Assembly: GCA_028695965.1 (NCBI GenBank)
Contig: JAQVHZ010000021.1
Coordinates: 1 to 37,248 of the forward strand
DNA: 37,248 nt
Direction: 5' to 3'
Source of the DNA: Thermoguttaceae bacterium
Lineage (GTDB): Bacteria; Planctomycetota; Planctomycetia; Pirellulales; Thermoguttaceae
Shown: positions 33,407 to 37,248 of the stretch, in pieces
Position numbering within the stretch: the first letter of the stretch is position 1
Layout: every line of letters begins with the position of its first letter
Translations under genes and position numbers: made by a program
Notes under the pieces: generated by a model
What the model was told of the DNA's origin: nothing
The model's database searches: none
The model's input: the letters and a program-made list of their open reading frames with translations, nothing else

Positions 33407-35332
33407 TTATTTCTCTTTGTCCTTCTTTTCGGGCAAGATCGTCGACCTGTATTCAGGAACGAAATCTCGAAGACGATTTCGAATAGCCTCATGCGGGCCC
33501 GTCATCATCGAAAGAAGCTCGTCAATTTGGCTTTGGACTTCGTCGAGGTCAAACTGACGATGTTCGGCGGCAAATAACTTCTGTTGAGTCGTTGGAATAC
33601 GCGCTTCCGTCTCAAAATAAAGTTCTTCGTACAACTTTTCGCCGGGACGGACTCCTATCTCCTGAATTTCAATTGCATATTCAGGAAGACCAGAAAGACG
33701 AATAAGATCCTTCGCCAATTCCATAATACTGACGGGGTCGCCCATATCGAGAACAAAAATCTCCCCGCCTTTACCTATTGCAGCCGCGTCCAAAACCAGT
33801 TGCGACGCCTCGGGAATCGTCATGAAGTAACGCGTCATGCGTCTGTCAGTAATCGTAATCGGACCGCCATTTTCAATTTGTTTCTTGAAAATTGGAACCA
33901 CGCTCCCATTTGAACCAAGAACGTTTCCAAATCGCGTAACAATGAACTTGGTCTTCGAACGAGCAGCAAGCGCGTTGACATACCGTTCTGCCATCTGTTT
34001 CGAACATCCCATCACGCTCGAAGGATTGACCGCTTTATCCGTCGAGACCATGACAAACTTCTCTGCGCCGTATTTGTCGGCACAGTCCGCCACAACCTTT
34101 GTTCCATATATGTTATTACGGATAGCTTCGGGAATATTCGCTTCCATCAAAGGCACATGCTTATGGGCGGCGGCATGAAATACAATCTCAGGACGCGTCT
34201 GTGCAAAGACCTCGTCCATACGTCTTTCGTCGGCAACGTCGGCAATTATTGGCGTAATCTTCGTGTTCTTGTTAAGCAAACGTAATTCACGTTCTAAGAA
34301 GAAAATACGATTCTCTCCTCGCCCCAGGATAAAAAGCTCCTTGGGCTCAAATCTCATCATCTGGCGACAGATTTCAGAACCAATGCTTCCGCCCGCGCCT
34401 GTCACGATAACGCGACGCCCCGTTATCAGCGCATGAATCTGCTCGTCGTCTAACTGAATAGGATCGCGTTTTAAAAGATCGTTCACATTGACGTCGCGAA
34501 TCGGAATCTTGGTATCGGGGTAGAATTCGACTTGCGGAATTACTTGGAGACGCAAGCCATTCTCGTCGCATTTTTCATAGAGCATACGGAATATCTTGCC
34601 TGGCTGCGAGCCCGCTACAAAGAGGATCGTTTCAACCTTAGCTTTTTTGGCAACTGGCACAAAATTATCGATTTTCGCAACTACCGGCAATCCGCCAACT
34701 TTCATACGGACTTTGTAGTCATGAATTGTCAAAAAGCCGACAACACGGAGTCCAACATTACGTTGTGAGTTGATAATATTGGCTATATGAGCGCCGCGGC
34801 TATTAGCGCCGACTAAAAAGACCGGCTCATCTTCTGAATCTGTTTCGAAAGTCGGTATAATCGCTTCATAGTAAAATCTTTTAACCAAGCGCCCGCCGCC
34901 ACGCACTACGATGGACAGCAACATATCGAGAACGAGAACACTCAGTGGAATCCGAATCCGGAAGTCGAAAAACTTAAACGTATGCCCGACAGCGAAAAAA
35001 ATTACTATTCCTGCAAAAGCTACTGCAGAATCAGCGATAATTGCGCTCAGTTCCCTTATAGTCGCGTAGTAACCGATATCGCAGTATGATCGCCTCGCGT
35101 ACAAGACAAACATCTTGATTGCTAAGACCCAGAGTAAAGAGTTCCAAAATAACCCTTTAAAACTCTCCCAGCGCTCAAATTTTAACAAATAGGCGCAAAG
35201 GTAGACGGCTGTATAGAGCAGAAGATTGACTACGACTGCCCGCGCATAGACAGAGATACGACTTCTAAAAAACTTTCTCTTGCGATTAGACGTCTGCCTT
35301 GTGTCGTCAATCTTCTGCTCTACTTCTGCCAT
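33407..35332 (-). CDS. Membrane-bound nucleotide-sugar 4,6-dehydratase (CapD/WbpM/PglF type)
   Basis: A 641-residue protein from the ATG at 35332; a TTG at 35368 would add 12 unmatched residues. Four membrane helices (~residues 33-145) are followed by a first Rossmann-like CoA-binding-type domain (VFLVGANSRGAHIANII) and then the extended SDR catalytic domain: NAD motif VTGAGGSIGSEICRQ, IADVADERRMDEVF, FHAAAHKHVPLMEANIPEAIRNN, and STDKAVNPSSVMGCSKQMAE, where Met takes the place of the usual catalytic Tyr, as in the WbpM/FlaA1 group. GVRPGEKLYEELYFETE closes the family core. These enzymes make UDP-4-keto-6-deoxy-GlcNAc, the route to bacillosamine, QuiNAc and similar sugars for capsule, O-antigen or glycoprotein. 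It forms its own unit between two terminators. Confidence 0.93.
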   Translation of the reverse strand: MAEVEQKIDDTRQTSNRKRKFFRSRISVYARAVVVNLLLYTAVYLCAYLLKFERWESFKGLFWNSLLWVLAIKMFVLYARRSYCDIGYYATIRELSAIIADSAVAFAGIVIFFAVGHTFKFFDFRIRIPLSVLVLDMLLSIVVRGGGRLVKRFYYEAIIPTFETDSEDEPVFLVGANSRGAHIANIINSQRNVGLRVVGFLTIHDYKVRMKVGGLPVVAKIDNFVPVAKKAKVETILFVAGSQPGKIFRMLYEKCDENGLRLQVIPQVEFYPDTKIPIRDVNVNDLLKRDPIQLDDEQIHALITGRRVIVTGAGGSIGSEICRQMMRFEPKELFILGRGENRIFFLERELRLLNKNTKITPIIADVADERRMDEVFAQTRPEIVFHAAAHKHVPLMEANIPEAIRNNIYGTKVVADCADKYGAEKFVMVSTDKAVNPSSVMGCSKQMAERYVNALAARSKTKFIVTRFGNVLGSNGSVVPIFKKQIENGGPITITDRRMTRYFMTIPEASQLVLDAAAIGKGGEIFVLDMGDPVSIMELAKDLIRLSGLPEYAIEIQEIGVRPGEKLYEELYFETEARIPTTQQKLFAAEHRQFDLDEVQSQIDELLSMMTGPHEAIRNRLRDFVPEYRSTILPEKKDKEK

Positions 35333-35626
35333 AATATCTCGCTTAGTATCATGAGTCGGGAATACCAACTAAGATACGGCTAACCTTCCTTTGTCCAAAC
35401 AAACAAGCTCGGCGAATTTTATACAAAAACGCCGGTATTCCTCGTCTATTTCGGCAAAAATATGCCAAATAATCAGTATTTTTCTAAACTTTAATTTTCC
35501 CCATTTTACTACCTTCTTCCTAAATATCCATATGGACGTAGAAAAAGCTCAGAGACGTTACAAAAAGAGCGACGGCAACAACAGAATTGCCGGAATATTC
35601 ATTACAACCGATTTCTTTTGCAAAAA

Positions 35627-35662
35627 CACAACGGCGTTTTCCAGAAAGAAAACGCCGTTGTG
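35627..35662 (-). terminator. Terminator after the rhamnosidase gene (distal)
   Basis: A perfect 15-bp stem CACAACGGCGTTTTC / GAAAACGCCGTTGTG with a 6-base loop; T5 follows on the minus strand and T7 nearby on the plus strand. About 50 bases past the stop at 35711. Confidence 0.85.
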
Positions 35663-35676
35663 ACGCTTTTTTTAAA

Positions 35677-35696
35677 GGCGTCTTACAGAAGACGCC
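35677..35696 (-). terminator. Small hairpin after the rhamnosidase gene (proximal)
   Basis: An 8-bp stem GGCGTCTT / AAGACGCC with a 4-base loop, 14 bases past the stop. It has only TTT after it on the minus strand, so it may act with the stronger hairpin beyond or protect the 3' end. Confidence 0.5.
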
Positions 35697-35710
35697 CTAG
35701 AATTACGCTG

Positions 35711-37248
35711 TTATTTCTTTTCTTGGAAGAAATAGGCTCCTGACCCAACGTCGAAAACAGCGTATTCGTCGCATTCGGAAACAAATACGGCGCCCTTAGG
35801 AGGAGCAACCTTTCCACTCGCAGACGTCTTAGGAACGTAAATCGTCGCTTCGGTATTTGGAGGAACGACGACGGATAATTCAAATCCAGTCTCTTTCTTT
35901 TCCCATGCCGATGAAATATCGCCGACAATTGCTTTGTAGGATCCCTTAGCAAAGGTCATATCCGTTTCTTTGGCAAGCGGAGGACGAACGATAAACTTGC
36001 GGAAACCAGGAAATTCGTCGTTACGTTGAATTCCCAAAACTCCAGAAACGTACCATGCAACGGGGTACAAATAGGAACTGTGAAGGAGAGAATGTCCGGG
36101 TCGATCCAGTTCCCAAGCTTCCCAAAAAGTAGTCGCGTCATGTTCTCGCATAAAGCCCCAGCCGGGATATTCCGTCTGTTTGGTCGTCGAGAAGATTAAG
36201 TCGTTGCGGTTAGTCTGTCGCAAATAGCGGAAAAGGAGACCGCCGCCGGTAATACCCGCGCCGATATGCCCTTTCGCATCGACAAGGATAGCTTTTTCCA
36301 AGCGCTCGTCAACACGCTTCGTATCTTCGGGCGTTGGAGGAAGACCTGCAAGGAGAGCAAGAGCCAGAACCGCCTGTGCGTCGTCGAAATAAGAACCTTC
36401 GTCTTTCTTAAAGTACTTCGCGTTAATTGCTTCGACTGAGACGTCTGCTCGTTTGTCCCATTCGATCGCCTTGTCGTTTTGACCGATGATGCGTGCAATC
36501 TCAGCCGCGGTACGAAGGTTAAAAACGAGATAGTAATTGTTTAAGCAAAGCGCTTGCGGCGTATGAGAGTTTGGACCGTCGGGAGCGCCCGGCCAGAGCC
36601 AGTCGCCGAGGAACTTCCATTCGTCGCCGTACCTCCGGAGCAAACCGTCTTTTACATTGGAATCGAGGAAGTTCAACCACTTCTCGATCATCTCAAAGTT
36701 CTCTTCCAAAATGCGCGTGTCGCCATATTGCAGATAGTACGTATAAGGAAGAGTGACGACAATGCCGCCCCACGAGGGACCGCCGCCGCCCCAATAGGTC
36801 GGCGCAGTGTTCGGAAGCCAACCGTCTGCGAAGTCTTTTTGGCAGTCGCGCCAGTCTTCGAGCCACTTGTAATAAAAGGCTTCCATGGAATAGTTAAACA
36901 TTGCCGATTCAGAGGTGGCGTGCGCGTCGCCGCCATAGCCCATGCGTTCGCGTTGCGGACAGTCGACAACATAAGCGCCAAGAGAGAGATTCTCAAACGT
37001 CCAGCGCCCTACCTCAAAGACCCAGTTTTGAAGATCGTCCGACGTCTCGCAAGTCGCGGCGTTTTCGTAATCGGTACGGATGCACCAACCCGTGAAATCA
37101 TCGAGACTCGGTTCGTAATCAAGACCGGTTACGGTAATCCAACGGGCAGAGCTATAGTTGAAACGATTTTGGAAATACCCTTCCCCCTTCGGACCTATTG
37201 TATAGGAGCTAAACAAGGAGAACGTTCTAGTTTCTTGAGCTCGCTCAG
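35711..37248 (-). CDS. Alpha-L-rhamnosidase (GH78), 5'-truncated
   Basis: The C-terminal 500-odd residues of a GH78 family rhamnosidase, which removes terminal L-rhamnose from plant or bacterial glycans. The frame is open to the end of the window; a TTG at 37216 is not a real start because the residues before it continue the domain. Visible: the end of the N-terminal beta domain (ARWITVTGLDYEPSLDDFTG), then the (alpha/alpha)6 barrel with the catalytic stretch VVDCPQRERMGYGGDAHAT, equal to the family's DCPxRDERxGWxGDA but one residue shorter, WLPNTAPTYWGGGG, FLGDWLWPG, and near the end GWGFMREHDATTFWEAW with the conserved Glu, then a small beta-sandwich. No signal peptide can be judged. Two terminators follow. 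Confidence 0.92.
   Translation of the reverse strand, partial: ERAQETRTFSLFSSYTIGPKGEGYFQNRFNYSSARWITVTGLDYEPSLDDFTGWCIRTDYENAATCETSDDLQNWVFEVGRWTFENLSLGAYVVDCPQRERMGYGGDAHATSESAMFNYSMEAFYYKWLEDWRDCQKDFADGWLPNTAPTYWGGGGPSWGGIVVTLPYTYYLQYGDTRILEENFEMIEKWLNFLDSNVKDGLLRRYGDEWKFLGDWLWPGAPDGPNSHTPQALCLNNYYLVFNLRTAAEIARIIGQNDKAIEWDKRADVSVEAINAKYFKKDEGSYFDDAQAVLALALLAGLPPTPEDTKRVDERLEKAILVDAKGHIGAGITGGGLLFRYLRQTNRNDLIFSTTKQTEYPGWGFMREHDATTFWEAWELDRPGHSLLHSSYLYPVAWYVSGVLGIQRNDEFPGFRKFIVRPPLAKETDMTFAKGSYKAIVGDISSAWEKKETGFELSVVVPPNTEATIYVPKTSASGKVAPPKGAVFVSECDEYAVFDVGSGAYFFQEKK

Larger units (their letters stand above)
35369..35710. other. Intergenic region upstream of the CapD-type gene
   Basis: 342 bases without a gene. 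It holds two terminators for the rhamnosidase (35627-35662 and 35677-35696) and, on the minus strand, a TATAAA (complement of 35417-35422) which may be the -10 box for the CapD-type gene, with a poor -35 match. A 10-bp palindrome TCCATATGGA lies near 35528. Confidence 0.45.

Overview
The window reads as a chromosomal stretch of a free-standing bacterial genome, most likely from the PVC superphylum and probably a Planctomycetota member of the Pirellulales type. This is inferred from gene content: a twin-arginine-exported xylose-isomerase-like TIM-barrel protein, an NPCBM-bearing secreted metalloprotease, secreted C45-type hydrolase, a sugar porter, a GH78 rhamnosidase, and large orphan membrane proteins. 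I see no phage, plasmid, transposon, CRISPR, rRNA or tRNA signal. GC content was not computed. A codon-boundary preference for C before G gives many CpG-rich words such as GACGTC and CGTCG.

Layout. 1-1295 (+) is the 3' part of mnmE, which overlaps tail to tail with a metallo-beta-lactamase-fold hydrolase (1209-2384, -). 2470-10584 (-) is one complete F1Fo ATP synthase operon in the order atpZ-atpI-like-atpB-atpE-atpF-atpH-atpA-atpG-atpD-atpC, with a good promoter at its head (10660-10687) and a terminator at its tail (2404-2446). 10830-18790 (-) holds single genes or short units: the exported TIM-barrel protein, cutA plus a C45-type amidase/acyltransferase, asnS, a sugar porter and a secreted metzincin-like protease with NPCBM domain, most of them closed by clear hairpin terminators. 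19066-24668 (-) is a tight four-gene unit: glycosyltransferase, SDR dehydrogenase, fumarate-reductase-like flavoprotein and old-yellow-enzyme-family reductase. 24972-33317 (+) carries queA, apbE, an AddA-like helicase-nuclease and an unrecognised 688-residue membrane protein, closed by a strong bidirectional terminator. 33407-37248 (-) holds a membrane-bound nucleotide-sugar dehydratase (CapD/WbpM type) and the C-terminal part of an alpha-L-rhamnosidase running off the window.

How the genes fit together. The ATP synthase is a proton type judged from its c subunit (no Na+ signature after the key Glu). The sugar porter, rhamnosidase, NPCBM protease and TIM-barrel protein suggest a saccharolytic life on plant or host glycans. 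The glycosyltransferase and CapD-type enzyme point to surface polysaccharide synthesis. The most interesting unit is the three-oxidoreductase operon at 19066-23411, whose substrate I cannot name from sequence. Starts were revised by ribosome-binding sites for atpC, atpA, asnS, the metalloprotease and others; these are stated in each entry.
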